A stretch of DNA of 64,000 nucleotides, taken from Terrimesophilobacter sp963702165. Lineage in GTDB: Bacteria > Actinomycetota > Actinomycetes > Actinomycetales > Microbacteriaceae. Location: NCBI GenBank assembly GCA_963702165.1, contig OY969722.1, positions 1,798,001-1,862,000 of the forward strand. The letters are read 5' to 3'. The notes under the pieces were generated by a model that searched no databases, was not told the origin of the DNA, and saw nothing but the letters and a program-made list of their open reading frames with translations. A program made the translations under genes and the position numbers. Of this stretch, positions 48,101 to 56,121 are shown one piece after another. Numbering within the stretch: the stretch's first letter is position 1; each line of letters starts with the position of its first letter.

Positions 48101-48688
48101 GTCTCGCGGCTGTCCTACGAGGGGCGCTGCACTCGCACCGAGTGCGCGTCGCTGCGCTCGCTCGACGGGATCGCGCCCGGGCTGCACCCGGTGCCGGTCG
48201 TGCACGCGGGCAACTCGACCGAGTCGCCGGAGGAGGCGGACGGTCGTCGTCGAGCTGGTGCGCGCGGCTCCTCGGTCGCTCGTGGGTTGCGGAGCCGGAT
48301 GCCGCGGCCAGGCCGCTCGCGCAGACCGACCTCATCGTGGTCACGCCGTACAACGCGCAGCTCGCCCTGGTGCGGGCGCACGCTCGATGCGGCCGGGTTC
48401 GACCGACGTGCGGGTCGGCACGGTCGACAAGTTCCAGGGCCAGGAGGCGGTGGTCGCGATCGTGTCGCTCGCGGCGTCGTCGGCCGTCGGACGTGCCGCG
48501 CGGCATGGAGTTCCTGCATCATGAAGAACCGCCTGAACGTGGCGATCTCGCGCGCGCAGTGGGCGGCGTACCTGGTCTACTCGCCGGAGCTGACCGAGTA
48601 CCTGCCGCACACCCCCGATGGTGTGACGGAACTGGCGGCGTTCATCCGCTTGGTGGAGAGCCCGGCGGCGCTGCCGGTCGCCGGTTGA
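45150..48688 (+). pseudogene. TM0106-type RecB-like nuclease fused to SF1 (DNA2-like) helicase, very many frameshifts
   Basis: About 1,180 codons scattered over all three frames. The N-terminal TM0106 RecB-like domain is recognisable as PSDLTVASKCEFAFLRKLDA, LGDQHEARMLERYREWFG, QDTKLARRARVTALLQLAAY and GDPRY...CGRCATCDAEVD; then FFDFEGDPLYTEG, ERRRKRYPGMHIYHYAAYER and YSIKKLEPLYMG. The C-terminal helicase has Walker A VQGPPGTGKTYL, LLGDPQQLPQVSQGTHPEPV and VDKFQGQEAVVAIVSLA, ending KNRLNVAISRAQWAAYLVY. Frame changes occur about every 50-150 bp, most as gains of one base, while the protein similarity stays continuous. GTG 45150 has AAAGGAG upstream. Error in the underlying sequence is more likely than natural decay. 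The end PVAG and stop fall in a REP-A variant. Confidence 0.75.
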
Positions 48689-48835
48689 GGGATCAGCCGC
48701 AGGCCGATCGTCTCGAAACCACCGCCGAGCCAACCCGCACGCGCGGGTGTTCCACCCACGCGCGGGTCAAATTCGACCCGCGCCTGGCAATTCGACCCGC
48801 GCAAGCTGGTTAGGAGAGTCGTAGCGAGCGAAGGG
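48682..48835. repeat. REP-A variant plus TTCGACCCGCGC repeats
   Basis: GGTTGAGGGATCAGCCGCAG ... CGATCGTCTCGAAACC, the first TGA of which stops the nuclease-helicase gene, followed by two TTCGACCCGCGC units about 20 bp apart. No gene in this spacer. Confidence 0.75.
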
Positions 48836-49438
48836 TCAGACAGCGGACGCCGACTCCTCCTCGGGGCTCACGAACTGCGCCCCGGCGTGCCCCATCTCGG
48901 CGAGCGCCGCCGCAGTCGCATCCGGAGCAACCCCGGCGACCAGCCCGGTCAGCACCCGCACGCGCCGCCCGTGCTCAAGCGCATCCAGCACCGACGCACG
49001 CACGCAGTGGTCTGTGGCGATGCCGACGACATCGATCTCAAGCACACCCAACTCGTCCAGCTTCTCGGACACGGTCGCACCGTCATCCGTCTTCCCCTCG
49101 AAGATCGAATAAGCCGGCGCACCCTGCCCCTTGCGCACGTGGATCGTGACCGCATCCGTGTTCAGGTCCGGGTGATACTCGGCACCCGGCGTCCCGGCGA
49201 CGCAGTGCGCCGGCCAGGTGTCGACGAAGTTCGGCTCGGCGCCGACGGCGAAGTGCCCGCCGTTGTCATTGTCGGCGTCGTGCCAGTCGCGGGACGCGAA
49301 GACGTGCTCATACCGATCCGGATGCTTTTCCAACAGCTCCGTGACCCCGGCGGCCACCGCCGCGCCACCCTGGACGCCGAGCGCCCCACCCTCGGTGAAG
49401 TCGTTCTGCACATCGATGACGAACAAAGCCCGGCTCAT
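48836..49438 (-). CDS. pncA: Nicotinamidase / isochorismatase family hydrolase
   Basis: 200 residues with the nicotinamidase triad: Asp in FVIDVQNDFTEGG, Lys in IHVRKGQGA and Cys in GIATDHCVRASVLDA; metal ligands in SRDWHDADNDNGGHF. It converts nicotinamide to nicotinate for NAD salvage. ATG 49438 is chosen (MSRALFVIDVQ) because upstream in-frame residues look non-coding. Intact. Confidence 0.92.
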   Translation of the reverse strand: MSRALFVIDVQNDFTEGGALGVQGGAAVAAGVTELLEKHPDRYEHVFASRDWHDADNDNGGHFAVGAEPNFVDTWPAHCVAGTPGAEYHPDLNTDAVTIHVRKGQGAPAYSIFEGKTDDGATVSEKLDELGVLEIDVVGIATDHCVRASVLDALEHGRRVRVLTGLVAGVAPDATAAALAEMGHAGAQFVSPEEESASAV

Positions 49439-49452
49439 GGTCTTCCCCTTGC

Positions 49453-51054
49453 TCAAACGTTGGAAAGGTTGTTCCCACAATTGAACACTGCCGCGGTGAG
49501 AGTATCGAGCGCGGCATCCGTTGCCTCCCCGCCGGCGCCGACGGCGTGGAACGAGAACCCGAGCGCGGTGCCATCCGCGGCGATGATCAGCCCGGCCAGC
49601 GTCTGCGCACCGTCGATCGCACCGGGCATGGCGCGGACGTTGCCGTGCACCACCGCACTGTCGCCGCCGAACCGGCCCTCCAGCCCACCCTTGGCGCCGG
49701 CGACCGGCAGGGTGTCGTTCATGATCGCGAGGGTCTGGTCGCCGCTTGCGACCTTCGCCATCAGCCCGGCGATCACCTGCGGCGGGACCGCGTTCGCGGC
49801 GCTGACACCGCTCGCGTCGCTGAGCACGAGCCCGCTCACGTCGATGCCGTGCTGCGCCAAGGCACCGCCGATCACGTCGGTGAGGGACGCCGCGGCACCA
49901 CCCCGGTCGACCTCGACCGAAACCACGCGCGCGAGCTGCTCGGCCAAAGTGTTGTCACCGGTGCGGAGCATGTGCGCCACCAGCTGCTTGACCGGCTGCG
50001 ACTTGACCTCTCCGAGCAGCGGCCGGCTGGTCAGCGCGGATCCGGTGCTCACCTGCACCTTCGCCGGGTCGAGGCCCAGCGCCCGGATGAAGGCGGTCAC
50101 CGCCCGCCCGGTCGGATCGGTGCTGCGCGGGCTGACTGCCTTCTTCGGGTCGGCGCGATCGCCGTCGACCATGAGCGGGACGACCTCTGCCATGGTGCCG
50201 GTGGTCTGGTCACCGCGGGCCCAGTTCTGGTTCCAGCGGTCGGCACTGCTCCACAGGCCCACGTCGACGATCACCTTGGTGATCTGCTGCTGCGTGGTAG
50301 TCGGGCGTTGGGTGGGCGCGGGGTCCGGCTCGGTGCCTTCCTCGCCCTCTTCCTCCTCCTCGCGCGGCGGGTCGGGAACGACGACAACCGGCGGGTTGAT
50401 GCTCTTCCACTGGTCGTTCACCTGCTGGGCGAGGTCGGCCAGCTTGGGCGCACTTGGGTAGTAGCTGTCCGCGACCGCGCTCAGTGTCGGGTCGCCGCCG
50501 CCGACGAGCACGATGCTGCCTGGCTCGGTTCCCTGATACACCCGGGTGCTGAGTTGGTGGTCCGCGCCGAGCACCGACAGTGCGGCGGCCGCGGTCAGTG
50601 CCTTCACGGCACTAGCGGGAGGGGCGGTTTCGGATGCGCCCCGGTCGAACAGCAATTCGCCCGTCGCGGCGTTCACCACCGCGCCGGCGAACGCGCCGAG
50701 CGCCGGATCGACCGCGGAGACCATGCAGGTGCGAACGGCCTGCGCCCCGGCCAGCTGCGGCGGGACATCCCTCGGCCCACGCGCCGTCTCGGTCGGGAGC
50801 ACCACCGGCGTTGCCGAGTTCGCGGCGACCGCCGCCCCGGCGAACACCGCGCCAGTGCCGAGCATCAGGAAGGCGGCACCAAGCGCACCGGCCAGCCACG
50901 CGGTCGGATGCTTGGCGATGAGCGCCCGGATGCCGGTACCGGCGGTCCCGCTCGAGGAGGCCGGCGCATCCGGTGCCTGCTTCTTCGGCTTTATCGGCTT
51001 GCCCGTCGCTTCGCGCGCGGCGCGGCGACTCTGCGGCTCCCCCTGGTCAGTCAC
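49453..51054 (-). CDS. dacB: DacB/PBP4-like D-alanyl-D-alanine carboxypeptidase homologue, KTG motif altered
   Basis: 533 residues with a cytoplasmic polar start, one membrane anchor (AWLAGALGAAFLMLGTGAVF, ~52-78) and an extracellular S13-type domain. SxxK is present as PPASAVKALT (about residue 150) and the SxN region as LSDASGVSAANAVP, but the usual KTG box (VRAKTG in relatives) reads VRAMPGAIDG. A low-complexity acidic insert (PPREEEEEGEEGTEPDP) interrupts the domain. Relatives trim peptidoglycan stem peptides; with Lys and Thr of KTG gone, activity here is doubtful. It starts ~85 bp from a divergent DUF2277 gene. Confidence 0.85.
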   Translation of the reverse strand: MTDQGEPQSRRAAREATGKPIKPKKQAPDAPASSSGTAGTGIRALIAKHPTAWLAGALGAAFLMLGTGAVFAGAAVAANSATPVVLPTETARGPRDVPPQLAGAQAVRTCMVSAVDPALGAFAGAVVNAATGELLFDRGASETAPPASAVKALTAAAALSVLGADHQLSTRVYQGTEPGSIVLVGGGDPTLSAVADSYYPSAPKLADLAQQVNDQWKSINPPVVVVPDPPREEEEEGEEGTEPDPAPTQRPTTTQQQITKVIVDVGLWSSADRWNQNWARGDQTTGTMAEVVPLMVDGDRADPKKAVSPRSTDPTGRAVTAFIRALGLDPAKVQVSTGSALTSRPLLGEVKSQPVKQLVAHMLRTGDNTLAEQLARVVSVEVDRGGAAASLTDVIGGALAQHGIDVSGLVLSDASGVSAANAVPPQVIAGLMAKVASGDQTLAIMNDTLPVAGAKGGLEGRFGGDSAVVHGNVRAMPGAIDGAQTLAGLIIAADGTALGFSFHAVGAGGEATDAALDTLTAAVFNCGNNLSNV

Positions 51055-51140
51055 TCGCCTATAGTACTGGCGCGCTGAACGTAGCCTGTGCCGCGCCGAG
51101 CGGGGGTTGCCGTGACGGTGCCCGCGAGTAGCCTCGAACC

Positions 51141-51419
51141 ATGTGCCGGAATATTCACACTCTCCACAATTTCGAGCCCGAGGCGACGAACGAAGAGGTT
51201 CACGCGGCGGCGCTGCAGTACGTGCGCAAGGTGAGCGGTTCGACGAAGCCGTCCAAGGCGAACGAGGATGCCTTCAACCGCGCGGTCGCGGAGATCGCGC
51301 ACATCACCGGGCACCTGCTGCAAGACCTGGTGACGACCGCCCCGCCGAAGAACCGCGAGGTCGAGGCGGCCAAGGCGCGCGCCCGAGCGGCGGAACGATA
51401 CGCGCGCGTGCCCGCGTAG
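51141..51419 (+). CDS. DUF2277 domain-containing protein
   Basis: 92 residues, full-length DUF2277: MCRNIHTLHNFEPEATNEEV, ALQYVRKVSGSTKPSKANE and a C-terminal basic helix (KARARAAERYARVPA). The invariant MCRNI start fixes the initiation codon. The function of the family is unknown. Convergent with a VOC gene. Confidence 0.93.
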   Translation: MCRNIHTLHNFEPEATNEEVHAAALQYVRKVSGSTKPSKANEDAFNRAVAEIAHITGHLLQDLVTTAPPKNREVEAAKARARAAERYARVPA

Positions 51420-51426
51420 CCGGTGC

Positions 51427-51819
51427 CTACGCCGGGCTCGCGATCATGATCAGGTTCCCGCAGGTGTCGTCGAGCACCGCGGTGACCACCGGTCCCATCG
51501 GTGTCGGCGGCTGGGTGAACCTGACCCCTTGCGCCTCGAGCTCTCGGTGCGCCGCGACCACGTCATCCACCGCGAACGATGTGGCCGGGATGCCGTCCTC
51601 GACCAGCGCCTGCATGTAAGCCTTCGCGGCCGGGTGCTCGTCAGGTTCGAGCAGCAGCTCGACCCCCTCCGGAGCATCCGCGCCGACGACGGTGAGCCAG
51701 CGGTGCTGCCCGACCGGGACATCCGTTTTCGGGAGGAACCCGAGCTTCTCCGTGTAGAACGCGAGCGCCTTCGCCTGGTCGTCGACGAAGACGCTTGTCA
51801 CGTTGATGCGTGCCTGCAT
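51427..51819 (-). CDS. VOC family protein
   Basis: 130-residue glyoxalase-fold protein: INVTSVFVDDQAKALAFYTE, GVELLLEPDEHPAAKAY and ending DTCGNLIMIASPA. It follows an ArsR-type regulator by 9 nt on the same strand, a common arrangement in which the regulator controls a VOC enzyme. Substrate unknown. Confidence 0.9.
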   Translation of the reverse strand: MQARINVTSVFVDDQAKALAFYTEKLGFLPKTDVPVGQHRWLTVVGADAPEGVELLLEPDEHPAAKAYMQALVEDGIPATSFAVDDVVAAHRELEAQGVRFTQPPTPMGPVVTAVLDDTCGNLIMIASPA

Positions 51820-51828
51820 GGTGCACTC

Positions 51829-52098
51829 CTAATCGGTTACCGGCCAGCGCTCGGTGATCGCGCGAAGCGGCTCGGTGTTCAGGTGATGGATTTTGGTGCG
51901 ACCGGCCCGGTGCGAAACGACCAGGCCGGCATCTTCGAGAACGGCGAGGTGCTGCGAGATCGCCTGCCGGGTCGAGGTGTTGCCGTGGGCGATCAGCCGC
52001 GAACAGATCTCGAACAGGGTCTGCCCGTCCCGCAGCGTGAGCTCATCGAGGATGAGCCGTCGTGTCGGGTCGGCCAGCGCCCGGAAGACATCTCCCAC
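51829..52098 (-). CDS. ArsR-type HTH transcriptional regulator
   Basis: About 89 residues: FRALADPTRRLILDELTLRD, then the winged HTH STRQAISQHLAVLEDAGLVV and RAGRTKIHHLN. This is the metal-independent ArsR/GntR-like subgroup often paired with VOC or SRPBCC proteins. I place the start at GTG 52098 because a perfect inverted repeat lies 15-30 bp upstream; an upstream TTG start would cover that site. Operonic with the VOC gene. Confidence 0.87.
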   Translation of the reverse strand: MGDVFRALADPTRRLILDELTLRDGQTLFEICSRLIAHGNTSTRQAISQHLAVLEDAGLVVSHRAGRTKIHHLNTEPLRAITERWPVTD

Positions 52099-52112
52099 GC
52101 CACCCACAATAG

Positions 52113-52128
52113 GCAAGCGTTCACTTGC
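52113..52128. promoter_or_regulatory. Inverted repeat upstream of the arsR-type gene
   Basis: GCAAG-N6-CTTGC, the likely autoregulatory operator of the ArsR-type protein. Confidence 0.55.
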
Positions 52129-52144
52129 GTGTCAATGGATGCTG

Positions 52145-52270
52145 CTAGATGGGTATCCCGGTGAACGCAGCCCAGAATCCGGCGAGGAGGAAGAAGACCA
52201 GCGCGTAGAACGTGACGCGTCTGAGGCCGGACCTCTTCAGCAGCGCCCACGCTGCTGCTCCTCCATTGCG
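52145..52270 (-). CDS. Possible small membrane protein (start not resolved)
   Basis: A ~40-residue reading (AWALLKRSGLRRVTFYALVF, then an uninterrupted hydrophobic stretch ending AAFTGIPI) looks like a genuine one-helix membrane peptide with a basic N-terminus. No start codon lies in the same frame; an ATG nearby (about 52270) reads MEEQQ in another frame, so an indel near the start is possible. Otherwise this spacer (52129-52534) is gene-free. Confidence 0.3.
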   Translation of the reverse strand, partial: RNGGAAAWALLKRSGLRRVTFYALVFFLLAGFWAAFTGIPI

Positions 52271-52353
52271 GTCAGCCTATTGGCCGCGGGTCGATCGAGC
52301 CGACCTGGCCGCTTACCGGTCGACTCGAGTGCCCGCTCGACCAACCCCCGTTA

Positions 52354-52447
52354 TGCAGGACTTTCGCCCGATTTCCGGCCTGTTTATTGGCATCCGGGCC
52401 CGTTCGAGCCGCAATGTCCTGCACAACAAGGAATGTCCTGCACAACA
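52354..52447. repeat. Hairpin with tandem direct repeat
   Basis: TGCAGGAC (52354-52361) pairs with GTCCTGCA (52416-52423); AATGTCCTGCACAACA is directly repeated at 52413-52428 and 52432-52447. It lies upstream of the tRNA gene. Too short and with too few copies for CRISPR. Confidence 0.6.
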
Positions 52448-52534
52448 GGGAGAGGGCAGGCGTTGCCTGTTGATCGGGGGTGCCGCTGATCGGCTAAGAT
52501 TGCTTTTCGTGCCAGCGGCTTCGTCGCGCGGTGC

Positions 52535-52607
52535 GCCGCCTTAGCTCAGTCGGCAGAGCGTCTCACTCGTAATGAGAAGGTCGTGGGTTCGATTCCCACA
52601 GGCGGCT
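52535..52607 (+). tRNA. tRNA-Thr (anticodon CGT)
   Basis: 73-nt cloverleaf: acceptor GCCGCCT/AGGCGGC with T discriminator, D arm TAGCTCAGTCGGCAGAGC, anticodon stem TCTCA/TGAGA with loop CTCGTAA (anticodon CGT), T arm GTGGGTTCGATTCCCAC. CCA is not encoded. It sits between the arsR region and the convergent P-type ATPase, near holB-tmk-topA. Confidence 0.95.
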
Positions 52608-52636
52608 CAGTTCCACTCTCGTACCCGAGACTTCTG

Positions 52637-54532
52637 TCACGCGACGCTGTCCACCGTCTGCGGTGCAGGCAGCCCATGCCGTTTCGGTCCACGCGGCAGC
52701 TGCGCGGCGCCCGCCCGCACCGCGCGGAGCGCACCGAGGATCGCGATGAGGTCCACAACCTCCTGCAGGGTCGCCCCGACGATCGCGGGCAAGTACCCGA
52801 ACGCTGCCACGAACATCAGCCCGACGCTGATGATGATGCCGAGCCAGATGCTCTGCAACGCGATCGCCACGGTGCGGTGGCCGATGGACACCGCACGCGC
52901 GACACGCGACAGGTCATCCAGCAGGATCACGACATCCGCCGATTCGCTCGCCGCTGTGGAGCCGCGCGCGCCCATGGCGACGCCGACATCAGCGGCCGCG
53001 AGCACCGGCGCATCGTTGACACCGTCACCGACCATCACCACCGGACGCGGCGTCGCCGCCCGCACGATCTCGACCTTGTCGGCAGGCAGGCACTCGGCGT
53101 GGACCTCCTCGATCCCGAGTTCATCCGCGATCGCCCTGGCCGTCTGTTCGACATCCCCGGTCAGCATGATCGTCTTGTGCACACCCAGACCTGCGAGGTG
53201 GTCGAGGGTCTCGGGCGCTTCCTTGCGCATCCGGTCGCGCAGTGTGATCGTCCCGGCGAACTTGCCGTCCACGGCCACATAGACGGCAGCCTCCCCCGAT
53301 GCGAGGGTGAGCCGCTCGACACCGGATGCATGCTCCGCCACCCAGCCCGGCTTGCCTGCCATGACAACGTGCCCATCGAGTTCCGCGCGCACGCCGTTGG
53401 TCGCCACCTCCCGTGCGTCGTCCGAATCGAGCAGTTCGAGGCCACGATCACTGGTGGCGGTGATGAGCGACTGGGCAAGCACATGCGACGAGTACCGCTC
53501 AGCCGAGCCGACCAGTTGCAGCAGCCGATCCGGACTCAGCGAGTCGATGGGCTGCACACCGATGACCTCCGGCCGGCCGTGCGTCAGCGTTCCGGTCTTA
53601 TCGAATGCGACGGTGCGCGCTCGGGACATCTTCTCGAGCGTCCCGGCATCCTTGATCACGATCCCCAGCTTCGCCGCGCTGGACATGCCAGCCATGAACG
53701 CGACCGGGGCCGCGATCAGCAGCGGACAGGGCGTAGCAACCACAAGCACCTCGGCGAACCGGACCGGATCCCCGCTCATCCACCACGCCGCTCCGGCGAT
53801 GACGAGCGAGACGATCGTGAACGGCAGTGCGTAGCGGTCGGCGAGGCGCACCAGTGGTGCCTTGCTCTGCGAGGCCTCCCGCACCAACTCGACAATCCGC
53901 TGATATTGGCTCTCGGATGCGACAGCAGTCGCCCGCACCTCGACCGCGGTCGCGCCGTTGATCGATCCGCTGAACACGGGCTCCCCGGTCGACTTCTCGA
54001 CCGGCATGCTCTCCCCGGTCAGCGACGACTCATCGAAATCGCCGACCGGACTGAGTAGTTCCGCATCGACGGGAACGAGTTCGGCGGGGCGCAGCAGCAG
54101 ACGGTCGCCGACAACGACGGCGTCGGCGCCGATGTCCTCGATCTCCCCGTCGGCCGCGATCCGGTGCGCGAGCTGCGGCACCCGGGTGAGCAACGCGTTG
54201 AGCTCGCGCTGCGCCCGCACCGAGGCGAGGTCCTCGAGCGCCTCGCCACCGGAGAGCATGAGCACGATCACCAGGCTCGCCCAATACTCACCCACCGCGA
54301 CGGTGGCGACAATCGCCGTGACGGCCAGCACGTCGAGCCCGACGTGGCCGCGGATGAAGCTGCGGATCATGCTCCACGCCTCGCGCGCCGCGACCGCGAG
54401 CGCGAACAGCGACACGAACCAGGCAGTCGCCGTATCAAACCCGAGCAGTGTCAGGACGAGCGCCACCGCGCCGACAGCGAAGGTCGCCACGACGAGCGGA
54501 TAGCGTCGCGCGGCAGCCCGGAAGCGGTCCAT
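52637..54532 (-). CDS. Heavy-metal P1B-type ATPase (CPL motif)
   Basis: 631-residue membrane transporter: actuator motif SSLTGESMPVEKSTG, transmembrane metal motif VVATPCPLLIAAPVAFMAG (CPL rather than CPC), phosphorylation site FDKTGTLTHG, nucleotide motif region YSSHVLAQSL and hinge MVGDGVNDAPVLAAADVG. About eight transmembrane helices. No N-terminal metal-binding domain: the protein starts directly with a helix. The metal is not predictable from CPL alone. Intact. Confidence 0.9.
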   Translation of the reverse strand: MDRFRAAARRYPLVVATFAVGAVALVLTLLGFDTATAWFVSLFALAVAAREAWSMIRSFIRGHVGLDVLAVTAIVATVAVGEYWASLVIVLMLSGGEALEDLASVRAQRELNALLTRVPQLAHRIAADGEIEDIGADAVVVGDRLLLRPAELVPVDAELLSPVGDFDESSLTGESMPVEKSTGEPVFSGSINGATAVEVRATAVASESQYQRIVELVREASQSKAPLVRLADRYALPFTIVSLVIAGAAWWMSGDPVRFAEVLVVATPCPLLIAAPVAFMAGMSSAAKLGIVIKDAGTLEKMSRARTVAFDKTGTLTHGRPEVIGVQPIDSLSPDRLLQLVGSAERYSSHVLAQSLITATSDRGLELLDSDDAREVATNGVRAELDGHVVMAGKPGWVAEHASGVERLTLASGEAAVYVAVDGKFAGTITLRDRMRKEAPETLDHLAGLGVHKTIMLTGDVEQTARAIADELGIEEVHAECLPADKVEIVRAATPRPVVMVGDGVNDAPVLAAADVGVAMGARGSTAASESADVVILLDDLSRVARAVSIGHRTVAIALQSIWLGIIISVGLMFVAAFGYLPAIVGATLQEVVDLIAILGALRAVRAGAAQLPRGPKRHGLPAPQTVDSVA

Positions 54533-54579
54533 GACTCCTTGCTACTCCCTCTGACGCTCCCGCGCTAGCAAGGCAAGCC

Positions 54580-56121
54580 TCAGCACATCGGGTCGGCCGC
54601 CGGCACCGTCCCATTGATCAGGAAGTCGTCGACCGCACGGTTCACACACGCGTTCGACTTGTTGTACGCGGTGTGCCCCTCGCCCTGATAGGTGACCAGG
54701 TGACCCTCGTCCAGCTGGTCTGCCAGGTTAACCGCCCACTGGTACGGGGTCGCCGGGTCGTTCGTCGTCCCCACCACGAGAATCGGCGCCGAACCGGATG
54801 CGTGGATCTCCTGCCGGTCCCGCTCGGCGGGGAACGGCCATCCGTCGCACGACGTGCCATACGACATCAGCGGCCCGAAGACCGGCGCCACCTTCGCCAG
54901 CTCGGCGGCCTGCGCGCGCAGCGTCTCCACCGACGAGTCGATCGGGTAGTCCAGGCAGTTGATCGCGGTGAACGCCTCGGTCGAATTGTCACGGTAGGTG
55001 CCATCCGGGTTCCGACCGTTGTAGCTGTCGGCCAGCTGGAATGCGAAGTCCGCCTCCCCCTTCATCACCTGGGCGAACAGCTCATTCAGATACGGCCAGT
55101 TCTCCTGGCTGTACAGGGGCAGGATGATGGCCGTGAACATGGTCGAGGCACCCAGCATCCGGCCGTCGGATGCGCGCAACGGGCTGGCCTGCAGGCTCTG
55201 CAGCAGCGCGTTCACGGTCTGCATGCCCTGCTCGGGGCTGCCGCGGAACGGGCAGTCGGAGCCGGTCACACAGTCCGCGAGGTAGGCCATCATGGCGCTC
55301 TCGAACCCGACCGCCTGGGTCGCGGTGACATCGAACTCGCTCGTGGCCGGGTCGATCGCGCCGTCGAGCACGAGGCGTCCGGTCTTCTCCGGGAACAGCT
55401 CGGCGTAGGTGGCCCCGAGCAGCGTGCCGTAGGAGTAGCCGAGGTAGTTCAGCTTCTTGTCGCCGAGGATCGCGCGCAGCAGGTCCAGGTCGCGCGCGGC
55501 GCTGTTCGTGTCGACGAAGCCGAGCAGGTCACCGGTGTGATCGAGACAGGCCTGGCCGAACTCGGCCGAGGTCGCCTTGTTCTCGGCGATCCAGGCATCA
55601 GACGCGAACTCGTTTTTGGGCAGGTCGTATAGCCAGTGGTCCATCTGGGTCGGGTCGTCGTAGCACGAGACCGCCGACGACCGGCCGACGCCGCGGGGGT
55701 CGAAGCCGACGATGTCGAACCGGTCAATAAGGTTGCCGGACACCGCGTAGTGCAGGCTGTCGTGGATGAAGTCGTAGCCGGAACCGCCCGGACCGCCGGG
55801 GTTCACCAGCAGCGACCCGATCCGGTCGCTGCTCTTGGCCACCGACCGGATGAGCGCCAGCTTGATCGATTCCCGCCCCGGATCGCTCCAGTCGAGCGGT
55901 GCGGTCGCGGTCGCGCACTGGAAGCCGTCCCCGCAGTTCTCCCACTGCAGCACTTGCTTGTAGAACGCCTTCAGTTCGGGCGACACCGACTCGTCGGTGG
56001 GAACGGATGTCTTGCTCGGCTCCTCCGGGACGAAGAACGACACACATCCGCTCAGCCCGATCGCCGCCGCCGCGGCGACCGCGACCACGCCAAGGGTCCG
56101 TCGGGTGTGTCGCTGTCTCAT
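54580..56121 (-). CDS. Secreted alpha/beta hydrolase, tripeptidyl aminopeptidase (Tap/SlpD) family lipoprotein
   Basis: 513 residues. Lipoprotein signal MRQRHTRRTLGVVAVAAAAA followed by IGLSGC (lipobox LSGC). Hydrolase motifs: VNPGGPGGSGYDF (oxyanion), NYLGYSYGTLLGATY (nucleophile Ser), APILVVGTTNDPATPYQ (acid) and QGEGHTAY (His) inside a TAP C-terminal domain. Likely a cell-surface exopeptidase. Its start overlaps the holB stop (ATGA), an arrangement common in this group of actinobacteria. Confidence 0.9.
   Translation of the reverse strand: MRQRHTRRTLGVVAVAAAAAIGLSGCVSFFVPEEPSKTSVPTDESVSPELKAFYKQVLQWENCGDGFQCATATAPLDWSDPGRESIKLALIRSVAKSSDRIGSLLVNPGGPGGSGYDFIHDSLHYAVSGNLIDRFDIVGFDPRGVGRSSAVSCYDDPTQMDHWLYDLPKNEFASDAWIAENKATSAEFGQACLDHTGDLLGFVDTNSAARDLDLLRAILGDKKLNYLGYSYGTLLGATYAELFPEKTGRLVLDGAIDPATSEFDVTATQAVGFESAMMAYLADCVTGSDCPFRGSPEQGMQTVNALLQSLQASPLRASDGRMLGASTMFTAIILPLYSQENWPYLNELFAQVMKGEADFAFQLADSYNGRNPDGTYRDNSTEAFTAINCLDYPIDSSVETLRAQAAELAKVAPVFGPLMSYGTSCDGWPFPAERDRQEIHASGSAPILVVGTTNDPATPYQWAVNLADQLDEGHLVTYQGEGHTAYNKSNACVNRAVDDFLINGTVPAADPMC

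Noticed and set aside
45150..48688. Programmed +1 frameshifting as a biological recoding system
   Set aside because: Frame changes have no shared slippery motif and any +1 break can be drawn between codons; sequence error explains them more simply.
52413..52447. Direct repeats AATGTCCTGCACAACA as a CRISPR array
   Set aside because: Only two copies, 3-nt spacer, no cas genes; better explained as part of a hairpin element.
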